The notes beneath the pieces are model-generated. The model did not search any database, was not told where the DNA came from, and was given only the letters and a program-made list of their open reading frames with translations. A stretch of DNA of 64,000 nucleotides, from assembly GCF_036370855.1 (NCBI RefSeq), contig NC_088111.1, positions 24,897,501 through 24,961,500 of the forward strand. The letters run 5' to 3'. Positions 48,324 through 59,992 of the stretch are shown here, one piece after another. Within the stretch, counting starts at the first letter, position 1. Each line of letters opens with the position of its first letter. Source of the DNA: Dromaius novaehollandiae (Eukaryota > Chordata > Aves > Casuariiformes > Dromaiidae). The position numbers and the translations under genes were made by a program.

Positions 48324-50302
48324 GTGCCCACGGTGCCGGCTGCCCCCGCACTCTCACCCCTGCCATGCCTGCTAGCCTCAGGATCCCTCAACGTCAAACC
48401 CAAGGAGGTGAGTGCAAGGGCTGGGCCAGGGCAGGTGCCAACCCTCCCTGTGCTGGGGCCAGCCACTGCGCCGTGCCACGACAGCCTGCTTGTGCCAGTG
48501 CTGGCGGGGCCCCGTGAGGCCTTTCCTGGTGGGAAAAGGAGCTGCCTTCACAAATCTCCCTCTCTCCTTTCAGCTCCTCACCAGAAACTCCTTCTACAAC
48601 TTGTGGAAACCGGAGGTGATGAGAGTGGGGCTCCTCAAGGATGCAAGGTGCAAGTGGGAGGTGCTGGAGCAGCTGTATGCCCATGCCCCCAGGAGGGAGC
48701 GGGAGGTGGGAAGAGGCAAGAGAGTCCTGGGAGCGCTGCAGGAGGAGCAAGCGGACTGGCCCAGTGAGGAAGAGCACACTGATGAAGAGCTTCTGCAAGA
48801 GAGGGGAGCTGGAGGGAAAGCCCTCCTTGTGCATGACCTGGGTCAGACCTAGCCTCAGGAGCCTCTTCACAGACACAGAGATGTGCCCCCAGAAGGTGCC
48901 CTGCTCTCCCAACGTCAAGGCCAGAGACGCTACTGGGGAGGCAACGGGCGACCTGCAGAGCACGCCTCTTACCCCAGCAGTGCCCAGAGGAGCCGAGTCA
49001 GCGGCACCTGCTTTGGCCGATGGCTTTCAGGACGCGGGGGACAGCGCGTCTCTCGCCCCATCAGCATTTCTGAGCACAGGAACAAAGCCGGAGGAGGCCT
49101 CCGCCACAGCCAGCATCCCTCCGGATGCGGGGGAAAATGCACCTCTGACTCCATCAGTTCCTGCAGAAGCTGTGCCACAGGCCTCTCCCTTGGCCGCAGG
49201 CACTTGGGCTGAGAGCAACAGCCTGCCTCTCCAACAGCCATTGCCCAAGGAAACACCACCAGCGACCTCTGCCTTGGCTGGAGGCCCTCCTCACCAGGTG
49301 AGCAATGAGCACGCCATTGGCACCCATGATGAGAGGGAGCTGCTGTGTGAGCTGCGTCTGGGGTGTGCAGGGTGGGGGCAGAGAGCTGCCCCATCGCGTG
49401 GCACCCCCCCGGCCATGGTGCCAAGCGGTCACCCCCAGCCATTTACCCTCTGCAGTATCTCCCATGGGGGAGATGCCTGCTCCTCTCTGTTTCAAAGTGC
49501 CAAAGGCACAGGGCTGACGTGCCCTCCACCCCTTGTGCTGCGTTCAGCCCTGGGGCATGGAGGCTGAGCGAGGAGGGGAGGGGCGGCCCCAGCAGCAGCC
49601 CCCTCCCACACCCGGTGAGCGACCCCCCTTCTGCCACGCACCCGGCCGCCTCCATTCGCCCCTGCCCGTCGCGGCCCCCAGCCAGCCCAGCCCTGCTGCT
49701 ACGGCCTTGTGCCATTGCTGTGGCAGCCGCAGGTCCCTCCCCTTGGGACTTGCAGCTGGTGGCAGCATCCCCCGACCCCAAGCCCTTTCCCCCGTCCATC
49801 CCGGGGCACCAGTATCCTGAGCATCGCCAGCTGATGGCACGCAGGTGTGTGTTCTTGCTCTGCCCATGCAGGTTGCCTCTGAGCCCAAAGGCAAGGAGAA
49901 GTCATCCTCTTCCTTCAGGCACACACCAGAGGCTGACGCAGGTACGTACCCAAGTCAAGAGCCCTTCTGGGGACGGGGGGCCTGTGCCGGCACAGCAAGG
50001 GGCACCGAGGCCGGCAGCAGGAAGCCCTCGGGAGCTGGCTGTGCCGAGGCCACGACCCCGTGGGAAAGCCCTTGGTGGCAGGGGACAGGCAGGTGCCGGT
50101 CCTGCGCCCTCGCTGCCCCTCACACGCGGCTCTCCTTCCCGCCACAGGCAACGCCACCCTCCCGCATGCTGCAGCGCCCAGGCGATGGCCCTCACGGCTC
50201 AGCACAGCACTTCGGGCTCTGCGCAGAGCTTTCTGCTGCCGCTGTGTCACGGGGCAGCGAGAGGAACGGCGTGCGGGTGCAAGTGCCGGGCAGGTCCCCT
50301 GA
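48324..50302 (+). CDS. Candidate GC-rich multi-exon gene, unidentified
   Basis: A chain of exons can be drawn with matching phases. The first is an exon ending 48407 (..SGSLNVKPKE, donor gtgagt). It is followed by 48574-48705 after 'tctcctttcag' (LLTRNSFYNLWKPEVMRVGL, KDARCKWEVLEQLYAHAP). Then comes 48893-49297 (KVPCSPNVKARDATGEATG, then Ala/Pro/Ser-rich, donor gtgagc). Next is 49872-49941 (VASEPKGKEKSSSSFRHTPE), and last 50148-50302 (NATLPHAAAPRRWPSRLS, stop at 50300). AATAAA follows at 50419-50424. The second exon looks like a folded domain and the third is disordered. The start is not established, because the first exon has no in-frame ATG. I do not recognise the family. High GC content makes chance open frames common, so this could be a false model or a decayed gene. 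Confidence 0.35.
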
Positions 50303-50418
50303 GATCGGGGCTGGCGCAGAGCAGAGAGCAAGAGTGACGGAGACTCTGTCCTGGGTGCTACAGAAATGCTGCCACAGCTCTCACAAGCCCTTGCTGGTGA
50401 CAGCCATTGCCTGCTTTG

Positions 50419-50424
50419 AATAAA
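50419..50424 (+). terminator. Polyadenylation signal AATAAA
   Basis: AATAAA lies 117 bp after the stop of the candidate GC-rich gene and is the natural end of its transcript. It is also followed by further A residues. Confidence 0.4.
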
Positions 50425-50559
50425 AAACCCTGGGAAGCTTTTTCTGCCCATGTTACTTGGTGTTGGGCGCATCTCCAGAGGAAGACTAGTGCAGGCAAGG
50501 CCAATGAAGCCAGTCAGGTCTGGAGGGAAACCCATTCAACCAGTCAAAGAGTCCCAGAG

Positions 50560-51240
50560 CAGCTGGGGTGGGAAGGGGCTTCTGGAGGTCTCTGCTCCAA
50601 GCTCCTGCCGCAAGGGGTGGCAGCCAGAGGGGGTTTCCCAGGGCCTGGCAGAGCTCGGACTCTCTCTGTTGGAGCACCCTTAGGCTTCAAAGGCTTTTGG
50701 CACTCTCAGATGGGAATTTTCCCTGCTGCCCCTTGTGTCCTTGCCCCTCGTCCTGGCCCCAGGAACCTCGCGAAGGCTCTGGCTCCATCCTCTCCCCACC
50801 CTGCCCTTAGCAGCTGCAGGCAGCAGCCAGATCCCCCTGCACCTTCTCTTCTCCCAGCTCAACAGACCCAGCAGCCTTGGTGTCACCTCATACGTCCCAT
50901 GTTCCAGCTCCCCACCAGCTCAGGGTCCTCTGCTGGGCTTGCAGCAGTGCGTCTACATCTATCTGGAACTGGGGAGCCCAAACTGGACCCTGTGCCCAGA
51001 CATGGTCTCGCCCATGCTGAGCCGCGGGGAAGCAATGCCTTCCCTCACCCTGCTGGCTGCACTCTGCTGCCTCCAGCTCCGCTTGTCCCCAGGACCTCCA
51101 GGACTTTTTCTGCAGAGGTGCTCTCTAGTGACTTGGCCCCCGCCCTGCCTGTCGTGGGGCTTATGCCACCCAAGACCAGGATATTTCATGGCCTTGCTTT
51201 TCCCAGCAGCATATTTCTGTGTCCTGTCAAGGTCGCTCTG
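50560..51240 (-). mobile_element. CR1 LINE 3' part
   Basis: The plus strand reads 'ggggtgggaaggggcttctg' and 'gaggtctctgctccaagctc', followed by 'tctctctgttggagcaccct'. It then has 'gggagcccaaactggaccct'. This is the CR1 3' region on the minus strand, matching 'ggttggaagggacctctgga...' and '...ggggcccaaaactgaacaca...' of bird CR1. It is GC-rich and diverged. Open frames within it are not genes. Confidence 0.7.
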
Positions 51241-51254
51241 AAGAACAGCCCTGG

Positions 51255-52010
51255 GTACCTGTGGTGTGGATGAGTGCAGTAATGCACTTCACTCGTAGGA
51301 GAGAAGCAGCACTATATTTTATTGCAGTAAGATAATGACTTAACAAAGTGTAATCATAGATAAGAGAGTGACTTAATGGGGTTTGATGGCAAGTTTCACT
51401 CTGTTATTTACTGTGTGGAGGACAGAGTCAGCTGAAAGTGTCAGGGAGACCCTCCTGTTGAGTCACAAGGTTCAGAAAGGACCCCCTTGTTTTCCAACCT
51501 CCTCTTCAGAGGAGCCTGGGTGCGGCTGGATCCAATCCTAGTCCCAGACTTGGTCAACAGTTCATGTCTAAAGGAGTGTGTGCGAAGGAGACCCTCCCAT
51601 TGAGTCACGAGGTTCAGAAAGGACCTTCTTGCTTTCCAAACTCCTCTTCAGAGGAGTCCAGAGGCGGCTGAATCCAATCCTAGTCCCAGACTAGGTCAAC
51701 GGTTTATGTCTAAAGGAGTGTGTGCAAAGTGTGCAAAGGAGAGGAGTCTGGGTGCCTATGGATTATGTGCACAATCAATCAGAGACATAGCACAGTTTTG
51801 CAAAGTTTTGCAAAGTTTCAGCAGTGATGCTGAAAGAGCTATGGAGATGTTTGTGCAATACCTGACAAAGCTTAAAAAAAATTCTTGACCCAAATACCTT
51901 CCTGCGATCCTTAACACGAGAGTAATGTTTGTTGTGTAAAAGGCAAAAACAGGTCTTGAGATATTTGAGATACTTATTTGGCTTAAATATAGCCCAACTT
52001 TTTTTTTAAC
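51255..52010 (-). mobile_element. Probable LTR with internal 142-bp duplication
   Basis: Two copies of a 142-bp unit lie at about 51445-51586 and 51587-51728. Each has 'gagaccctcc', a 'gttgagtcac' or 'attgagtcac' segment, 'aggttcagaaaggacc', 'ctcctcttcagaggag' and 'gtctaaaggagtgtgtg'. A complementary AATAAA lies near 51318-51325, which is compatible with an LTR on the minus strand whose U3 has a duplicated enhancer-like block. Termini and target duplications were not found. Confidence 0.45.
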
Positions 52011-53060
52011 TCTTGGACATAATGAAGACATGTATAGTATGTGTAACAACAGATCCTCAGCATCAAGATCAAGTGGCTGCAGCACCTCCAAGGCCTGCAG
52101 TGTTAAAGAACACTGAATCCAGTGGATTTCTGAATAAAGAGATCCCTCCTGGTCTGCTGGAAGGGGAACTGCTGCAGTTCTCTGTTTGTTGGTCCTGTCA
52201 GCAGTGAGGCAGGGCATGTACTTCCAAGAGGCATACGCACACACTCTGTATGGACATGGTTGACCACCAAAAAAATCAACTCAGACATAGTACCTTTATA
52301 GGCTCCACAGAGATGCGTGCAATACTCAAAAACATGAACGATACAAATGGCTTGGTCCTGTTCTTGCTCACCAGTTAATCGGACTCAAAGTTTGTAGGAC
52401 CTTACATGCACCCTCGCACAGGTATCTCTGGTAGCTGGTTGCCTGGACATCTGCAAGCCTTCCACACATGCACTCATGCAGAACAGAGAGCACACTCATA
52501 CAGAAAATAGCTAGGAATAGGATTCAATATAATGAGAGGCTACACCGCAGAGACCAGGTACACAGCCTGGCCAGACAAGTGTACGTGCCAGCCAGCAGCT
52601 TGCTTACACATGACTGGCCCCTTTTATTCCCTCTGCCTCCATTTTCCCATGCTGCTTCTTACATGATCCAGCTTGATCCCTCCTTTTTTCCAGCTTTATC
52701 CCCTTTGAAATAAACAGCCCATCTCTAAGTGTTCTTTTCTTCATTGACCCCAGTTCTACTGCCTATGTACTCAAGTTTAATGTTTCTGATACTGTTAGCT
52801 AGGTAACCTCTGGCTCATATGGTGCTTTTGATATTGTCACCTCGGTACTGCTGGTGCTGCAAGAGTCTCCTCCCCAAAGGACCCCAATACGCCAGTTATG
52901 TGGGAAGCTTGTCCTTTTCTCATATAATTCTCCCTTAACCATCACTGAAATCCAGCCATCCCTCACAGTGCTGTCTGTAACTTGGCAGGGTCTCATTCTG
53001 TTCCCTGCAGCATCCAATCATTTCTCATACCCACTAGTTTCTCACGCCCTGGTCAGTTAG
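52011..53060. repeat. LTR-like and unclassified repeat DNA
   Basis: The stretch 52530-52625 resembles 31440-31560, suggesting two copies of one dispersed element. AAATAAA occurs at about 52707. No gene was recognised. Limits are approximate. Confidence 0.3.
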
Positions 53061-53519
53061 CTCAACTCCAAGCCAGAGCCTAGTTGTCTGCCTGCATACC
53101 CTAACCCCATGTTTCTGGTGGAGCTGTGGGCCCAGAGGGGAAGACCCAGGGCCACCACATCCTTCGCTGGTTCAGAAGGACCCAGCCCAGAGCAAGACGA
53201 CCGAGCTGCCCAAGAGTGCCCAAGTGCTCTGCTGGGCTGAGCTTTGGTCACCCAACATGCCATAGCTTCCCTGGGGACCCATGTGAGGAGACGGGCTGCA
53301 GAGATGAACTGGATCTGGTTCTCCTAAAAAGAGTTCACCCTTGTAGAATTCCCTTTGGAAAGGGGATGCTCACACACAAAATTCAAAAAAGCTGTTAACA
53401 GTAATTCTGCCCTTCAGAGGCCCTAACAAAACGAAATGCTGATTAGAAATAACTGCAAAGGAGTAAAACAATGGCAATGCTTTCCCTTCCTCTGTGCTTT
53501 TTTCCCCCCCTGTGGAATG

Positions 53520-53553
<34 letters not shown>

Positions 53554-54442
53554 TTGAAAAGGGATTTCCATGTGTTGATTATTTCTCTAAAATGTGTTTC
53601 CCTTTATCAATACTACATGCTTCTGCCCATCACTTTGCCATGTAAAGATATGGATGGAGAATAATAAAATTTCATTGATGGACAAGAAGAAAAAAGTGTG
53701 ATAGAAGCATATATAGTTTATTTGAAATAATTTTCAATCATGAAAAACTCCTTCAGCGAAGAAAAAGAAGGTAGAAAATGATTAATTATCCAAGAAGAAA
53801 TAGGATTTTTCTTTCCTGCAGAAAAATGCATCCTAGAGTCATCAGTGGAGATAAAGCAGAGCTTTTAGCAGTGAACATGCTGACAGTATGTTACGAAAAT
53901 ATGCATTTTTAAGAAATCTCCCTCCAAAGTGGCTCCCTCCAAATAAAGCTATTGTCTGCATGCTATCACTGGCAAATCGGTGAGGCTGTCTTCATCACAC
54001 TGATGAATCTGAGAAGTGTTTTATGGATTTGAATCCAATGAATTTGAACCCATTGTAATGTTTGAGCTTAATTTTCATGCTTAGCATCTTCTGTTATGCA
54101 GGGAGAGAAGGTGTTTTGAGCTTTTCTCAACAGCCCTTGGACATTGTGCCCAGAGTTTTCAGCTAAATTTCCTGAGATGACTTATGAAACTTCCTTGTGT
54201 CAGCATGGACTGGCAGTCTATGTCCCAGTCCTAAGTGTGTGTGTTCAACATTTTATTAATATTTTTTAGATTTTATTTATAATAACCCCCTCTAACCAAG
54301 ACTCACAATTCACATTCCTTCCTTTCAACACTACAATCCAATGAGAACATAAATCTCCTGAGGCACCTGGATTTAGTAGCTACCTATATATATGTGTGAT
54401 ATAATATACAGTACATAATTAGAATTGCTGTCATGAAAAGCA
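53061..54442. other. Spacer downstream of the intact OR
   Basis: AT-rich sequence with an A-run (53520-53537) followed by (GAAAA)n-like text. No gene is seen. The 3' untranslated region of the minus-strand receptor would lie at its right end. Confidence 0.4.
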
Positions 54443-55432
54443 TCATGACTGGGGAAAAAGCCAAACCTTTGCACAGCCAACGGCTTCCTTCAGGGCCAGT
54501 TTCACAGGCTTGTTTCTGAGACTGTAGATGAAGGGGTTTAAGAATGGGTACAGGACAGTGTTCAGCAAAGCTACAACTCTGTTGGTCTCCAAGGAAACAT
54601 CTTCTGAGGGCCGTACATAGAGAACAATGCAGCTTCCATATACGATGGCTAAGGCACTGAGATGGGAAGAACATGTAGCAAAAGCTTTCTTCCTCCCAGA
54701 CGCTGCTGGAATGTGCAGAATACAGTGGAAGATGCACACGTAGGACACCATGATTAGACATAAGGAACCCAGCACTCCAAACAATATCAAAATGGAGTCT
54801 GCTTTCCAAAGCAGGCTGGTGTCAGAGCAGGACAGTTTGAATAAGGGGGAGCTGTCACAAAAAAAATGGTGGATCTTGTTGGGACTACAGAAAGTCAGCT
54901 TTGAGAGCAGGACCAGGTGGTAACTCGCGAGTGTGAAGCCTATGACCCATGCAGCAACAACCAGGTGGGTGCAGAGCTGCTGCTTCATGATGGCAGCATA
55001 ATGCAAAGGCTGGCAGATGGCAACGTAGCGGTTAAAGGACATGACAACAAGCAGAGCAAATTCTGTAAAACCCAGGGCAAAATAGAAATAGGATTGGGCA
55101 AAGCAGCTGCTTAATGAGATTGTTCTCCTACCAGAGCTCAGAATCGCCAGCAATGTGATGGTTGTGGAGGATGTAAACCAGATTTCCAGGAATGCCAGAC
55201 TGCTGATGAAAAAGTACATGGGAGTTTGCAGGCGGCGATCCACACACACTAGGAAAATGATCATTGTGTTCCCCATCATTGTTGTCAGGTATATGAGTAG
55301 AAGGAGCAGGGAGAGAAACAGCTGTAGCCTTTGATCAAGCCCTGAGAAACCCTCTAGGATGAACTCAGCAACTACAGTTTCATTTCCTGCTCCCTTGCCC
55401 GATTTCAGTACATCCTGCTGAGACTGGAGCAT
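54443..55432 (-). CDS. Olfactory receptor, intact, OR6-like
   Basis: This is a seven-transmembrane odorant receptor on the sensory neuron surface, coupling to the olfactory G protein. The chosen ATG (55432) gives 329 residues starting MLQSQQDVLKSGKGAGNETV. An upstream in-frame ATG at 55540 would add 36 unlikely residues. Visible motifs are N-glycosylation NET, EFILEGFSG, MGN in TM1, [32 protein letters not shown] (NRY in place of DRY), FFCDSSPLFKLSCSD in loop 2, KAFATCSSHLSALAIVYG in TM6 and PFLNPFIYSLRNKPVKLALK in TM7. No stop or shift interrupts it. It is class II and most like OR6-type receptors (the FLEIWFTSS and LFKLSCSD pattern). It is the only complete receptor here. Regulation is not visible. 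Confidence 0.92.
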   Translation of the reverse strand: MLQSQQDVLKSGKGAGNETVVAEFILEGFSGLDQRLQLFLSLLLLLIYLTTMMGNTMIIFLVCVDRRLQTPMYFFISSLAFLEIWFTSSTTITLLAILSSGRRTISLSSCFAQSYFYFALGFTEFALLVVMSFNRYVAICQPLHYAAIMKQQLCTHLVVAAWVIGFTLASYHLVLLSKLTFCSPNKIHHFFCDSSPLFKLSCSDTSLLWKADSILILFGVLGSLCLIMVSYVCIFHCILHIPAASGRKKAFATCSSHLSALAIVYGSCIVLYVRPSEDVSLETNRVVALLNTVLYPFLNPFIYSLRNKPVKLALKEAVGCAKVWLFPQS

Positions 55433-55540
55433 GAAGAAGCAAGTGTGAGAATTACACAGTCTGGGCGGGAGAGTATATCCTCCTTCACCCCCTCGCTTGC
55501 TTCCTATGTTAACACAGACAGAAATATTCATCTCAACCAT

Positions 55541-56540
55541 TCATGGCACCCTGATTTCTCTGCTTCACACTTCACTTAGAGTCCTCAGAGATTTTGCTGT
55601 CTCCTTTCTACCTTTTCCAATCACTCACAAAGGATTCTTTCTCAAGAGCACAGTATTTTAAAGAGGTTGAGAACTATTTCATGCCATGCCTGGGAAATTC
55701 CCAGTTCACTTTGGCCTAATTCAAACATCCATCACATCCGTGTTTCAAAAGCCAAACTAATCTTCCAGCACAAATACTATTATCTGCAGATGCCAGATCA
55801 TCCATTTAGATAATATTTTGAAAGTTATTCCTTCTGCTTTTCAGTACTTGCCTTTTTTGACTTGAAACATCTGTAAGGCTGTTGACTTCAAAACAAGTTA
55901 ATATCAAATATCTCTTTTGTAATCCCCTGCTTTCTTCCACATCTTCTTCCTCTCTGTTTCTCCAGAAACATTGAGGAAGCATTGTTATTAAATGTCCTGA
56001 CCTAAATGCCTTGCTTTCCCTTTAGGGGAAGGGGGAAATCTTAGCATCTTAAAGAACTTCTGTCCTTTTGATTATTTTCAATAGGAAGCATCTGGAATGA
56101 CAACAACAACAAATAATACTAAGTAGGCTTATATTTTAGATGCCTTAAAGTTAGGCACTTCAGTTTGAGTTTACTTTCATCTTGTCAATGCAGAGAGAGA
56201 ACAGAGTGTCTGGAAGAGACTGGTAACACTTCTTTCAGCTGCCGACTCTACTCTGGGAGGACCCAGCCTCTAGAGCTCTCCCTCTGTCTCTGTTGACTAC
56301 ATAGGGAGCCAAGGGAAAACAAGTACAGACACCAGCTGCTCACAGACACCTCTAATGAAGTCAACGAAACTCAGTATTTCAGTCTCAAACCTCTTAATCT
56401 GTTTAGCAGCTAATTTCTTTGTCAAACCAAAGAACATGTCTGTTAAAGAAGGCCTCTGACCCTAGGTTTCCTGAGTCAGAGTCAGAGTCTCAGACGCGGA
56501 GTATCACAAACTCATTTACTATAAGTGGTACAGAGGCAAA
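55541..56540. other. Upstream of intact OR, nothing recognised
   Basis: AT-rich DNA 5' of the receptor. A non-coding first exon and promoter would be expected within a few kb upstream, but no signal could be singled out. Confidence 0.35.
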
Positions 56541-57020
56541 TGACAGCTCAAGCTGGGTGCCTCCGAAGAGGAACCCTGAACAAAGAAACCCCTGGGCAAT
56601 TATAACTTTACAATCTAAGTTCGCCACCCCTCACGTGGTACCTCAGATCAATAGTAATATTCAGGTCTGGGGTCTTCCCGTTTCTTATTGGGTCCTGTTG
56701 TTGTCTTTCAAGGTCCGGAGGAGGTAATTCCAGACCACAACAATTAACACTGCCCCATCAGTGAGAGCAGGCTTTCTTTCTCAAGGTCCTGACACCCTGC
56801 ACAGGCCTTATTTCAAAGTCTTGACATCCTCCCTTTCGGAGTGTGAGACACAGGAACACAGACTGCTTGTAACTCCCTTATCTTCCCAGCTTGAACCAGC
56901 TCTGGGGCCCTTTCTTACCGAACTACGTGAAAGTTCCTCATGTTATCTGAGTGCGGCCTAAGGTTTCTGCAAATTTAGCTGCTCATGCTAAGCAAGTTTT
57001 ATATAAATTGTGCTAAGTGG
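56541..57020 (-). mobile_element. Diverged partial LTR of the LTR 1-3 group
   Basis: From 'agctgggtgcctccgaagag' to 'catgctaagcaagttttata' the sequence follows the U3 of LTR 2 and LTR 3 in the same order, with many more differences and some internal gaps. The R-U5 end is missing at the left. This is an older relative, and no target duplication was found. Confidence 0.75.
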
Positions 57021-58240
57021 CTAACTCTAGACAGCCCCAGTCCAATATTCTTTAACAGCAGCCATCACTTTAACAGGGTCTGTTTGAGGAGACCGCAGTA
57101 AGTGATCCCTACATATGTAGCCATCGGCTATGAAATGGGGCCGCAGTCTTGATTCTAAGAACCTATTCTGATTTTCTAGCTATGTACATCTTGTTTTATG
57201 CATCATGCTATCCTTTGTAACTGTTTCTTTCTCTTTCTAGCATGTTATTCTTACATATCTCTTTTTCTAACTTTTCCACTACTGCTCACAAGCAACTTCC
57301 TAACAACCAGCAAAGACTTGTTTTTCCCTTTCCTTTCCTCAATTTTTTGAACTTTTCCATTTTTCAGATTCATCCCAAATGTCACTGGGATCAGTACAAT
57401 GTTGTTCTACCCACGAAAAATCCCAGATAGGATTTTTCCATCCCTCTTTTTCAAACCTATTGGCTAGTATTTTCCAGCCTTTGTTACTATCCTTAATGGT
57501 TTATACCTTCTTAATGGTAGCAGTCCCATATAGAGCTGGTCTTATCAGTACCCTTCCCACTCAGCACGAGTCGCCTCTCTCAGGCTCTTATTTACGACTG
57601 CAATCTTAAATCAGAAGTCCTGGTATTGCCGAAATATTCACTCTCAGGAATATCCTGTCCATGACGCCAATTAATGCCAGAGTCCAGTACTCTGACCAGG
57701 TTCTTTTAGATACTCCACACACACGGAGAGTGCAATGTTTAATATAGGATATTTGATGTCACACGGGATTTTTGATTTGGTAGAGTGATCCAGCAATATA
57801 CTGAAATCACAATTCAAGTGTACAGTTATACAGTTCAATCACAATACCAATGGAATTGCCATTACCAGTCTCTATAATATGCTCACCGTCACGACACTGG
57901 GCGTCCCCCATCGCCAGGAAGGAAGACGTAGGTTGAAGCCAACTCAAGCCCATCACTCCCATCACAATTCCTTTGTTAGTTGTTCAGGTTTTATACTCTC
58001 TGTTGGGCTGAGCCACGTATACCTCATGCTGCTCCGGCTAATCTCAGGGAGACATTCATATTCTTCTGGTCAGTTCAGGAAGAAACATTTACACCTGTTG
58101 ATCCATTCAACAGATACAATGGCTTATCTAACACAAAGGTCATCCTCTGGGGCCCTATGTGTTCAGATGAAGTCCATTCTTTGTGCAACAGTTGTGATTA
58201 ATGAGTCGCATCCTACCTGATTCCTGAGCTTCATGGGCAC
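57021..58240 (-). mobile_element. Possible endogenous retroviral fragment
   Basis: At about 57655-57685 the minus strand reads 'ctctggcattaattggcgtc' then 'atggacagg', which could be an LTR 3' end followed by a primer-binding-site-like TGGCGTCATGGACAGG. An ATTAAA polyadenylation-like signal lies just before it in that orientation (near 57740). No viral coding frame is intact. The assignment is tentative. Confidence 0.25.
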
Positions 58241-58249
58241 CTCGTCCTT

Positions 58250-59985
58250 GCCCATCTCCTCTGAGGCTTTTTCCATTGTAGGGGTTGCTGATTGGTCACA
58301 ATCAGGTAGTCAGGAAGCAGTGACCTCACAAACACAAACAGCAGCCATGGGCCTAGCTCTGGCCTATCAGGCCCTGAGACAGAGGTGACCTCACAAGCAC
58401 AAGCAGCAGCCATTTGCCCAGCTCTGGCCTATCAGGCACTGAGGCACAAGTGACCTCATAACCACAAACAGCAGCCATTCATCCATAACTGGCCTATCAG
58501 GTCCTCAGGCAGAAGTGATATCACAACCACAAACAGGAGCCATGGGCCCAGCGCTGGCCTATCAAGCACTGGTTCACAGGTGAACTCACAACAACAAACA
58601 GGAGCCATGGACCTAGCACTGGCCTAACAGGTGCTGAGGCACAAGTCACGTCACAGCCACAAAAAGCAGCAATATGCCTATACTGGCCTATCAGGCACTG
58701 CGGCACAAGTGACCTGACATCCACAAACAGCAGCCATGTGCCCAGTGCTGGCCTATCAGGTACTGAGGCACAAGTGTCTTCGCAACCACACCAACAGCCA
58801 TGGGTCCAGGACTAGCCTATCAGGCACTGGTGCACAAGTGACCTTACAACCACAAACAGCAGCCACGGGTCTAAAACTGGCCTATCACAGAATAAGGCAC
58901 AATGACCTCATAACCAGAAACACCAGCCACGTGCCTAGCACTGGCCTATCAGGCATTGAGATACAAGCAACCTCACAACCACAAACAGCAGCCATGGTCC
59001 CAGCACTGTCCTGTTACACACTGAGGCAGAATTCACCTCACGAGCACAAAAAAAAAAAGATGCATGACCAGCACTGCCCTATTAGGCATTGAGGCAGAAG
59101 TGACCTCACAACTACAAACAGGAGCCATGGGCCTAGCAGTGGCTTATCAGGCACTGAGGCACAAGTGACCTCACAATGACAAATAACAGCCACATGACCA
59201 GCATTGGCCTATCAGGCACTTAGGCACAATGACCACAAAACAAGAAACAGCAGTCACGTGCCCAGCACTGGCCTATCGGGCACTGGTACACAAGTGACCT
59301 CACAACCACAAACAGCACCCTTGGTCCTAGCACTGGCCTATCAGGCACTGAGGCACAAGTAACCTCACAAACCCAAACAGCAGCCACATGACCAGCACTG
59401 GCCTATCAGGGCCTCAGGCAGAAGTGACCTCACAACCACAAACAGCAGCCATGTGTCCAGCCTTGGCCTATCAGGTCCTGAGTCACCAGTGACCTCATGT
59501 ACACAAGCAGCAGCCACTTCCTGCTTCCGGTCTGTTGGGTCTTGATGCAGTAGGTACCTCACAGTCAATTTCAAAAGCCATATGCCTGAAGCTGCCCTAA
59601 AAGTTTCTGAGTCACTAATGACCTCACAAGTGCAAATGGCAGCAATATGCCATCTGCTTTGTTATCCAGTAAGGAGGCACAAGTGACCTCACTATCAGCC
59701 TTGAAGCCATCAGCTAGCTGCTCGCCTGTAACATACTCAGGAAAACATGACCTCACAAGCACAAAGAGCAGCTGTGTCCCTGCTGCTGGCGTCTGAGGTA
59801 CTCAGGAAGAAGTGACCTCACAACATTCCCCAAGACCATGGTCCTACTGTTGGCCTATTACATCCTGAGGCAGAAGTGATCTCAGAAGCACAACAGCTGC
59901 AATGTTCTTGCGGCCTGCCTATCAGGCACCAAGAAAAGGTGATTTCCAAGGCAGCTTTAAAGTCTTGTGGCTGCTACTGGCCTAT
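58250..59985 (+). repeat. 65-bp tandem satellite, block 1
   Basis: Consecutive units start near 58442, 58507 and 58572, giving a 65-bp period. A typical unit contains 'agtgacctcacaaccacaaa', 'cagcagccatgtgcccagc' and 'actggcctatcaggcactga'. About 20 units are readable to 59560, after which copies become more diverged up to about 59985. A short A-run (59050-59059) interrupts one unit. Open frames within it are artefacts. Confidence 0.93.
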
Positions 59986-59992
59986 TAGGTGC

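Noticed and set aside
47819-48963. Minus-strand frames of 190-215 codons
   Set aside because: They are antisense to better-supported plus-strand exons in very GC-rich DNA, with no domain and no splice-site support.
54384-54809. Second minus-strand open frame of 141 codons
   Set aside because: It is an out-of-frame shadow of the intact OR.
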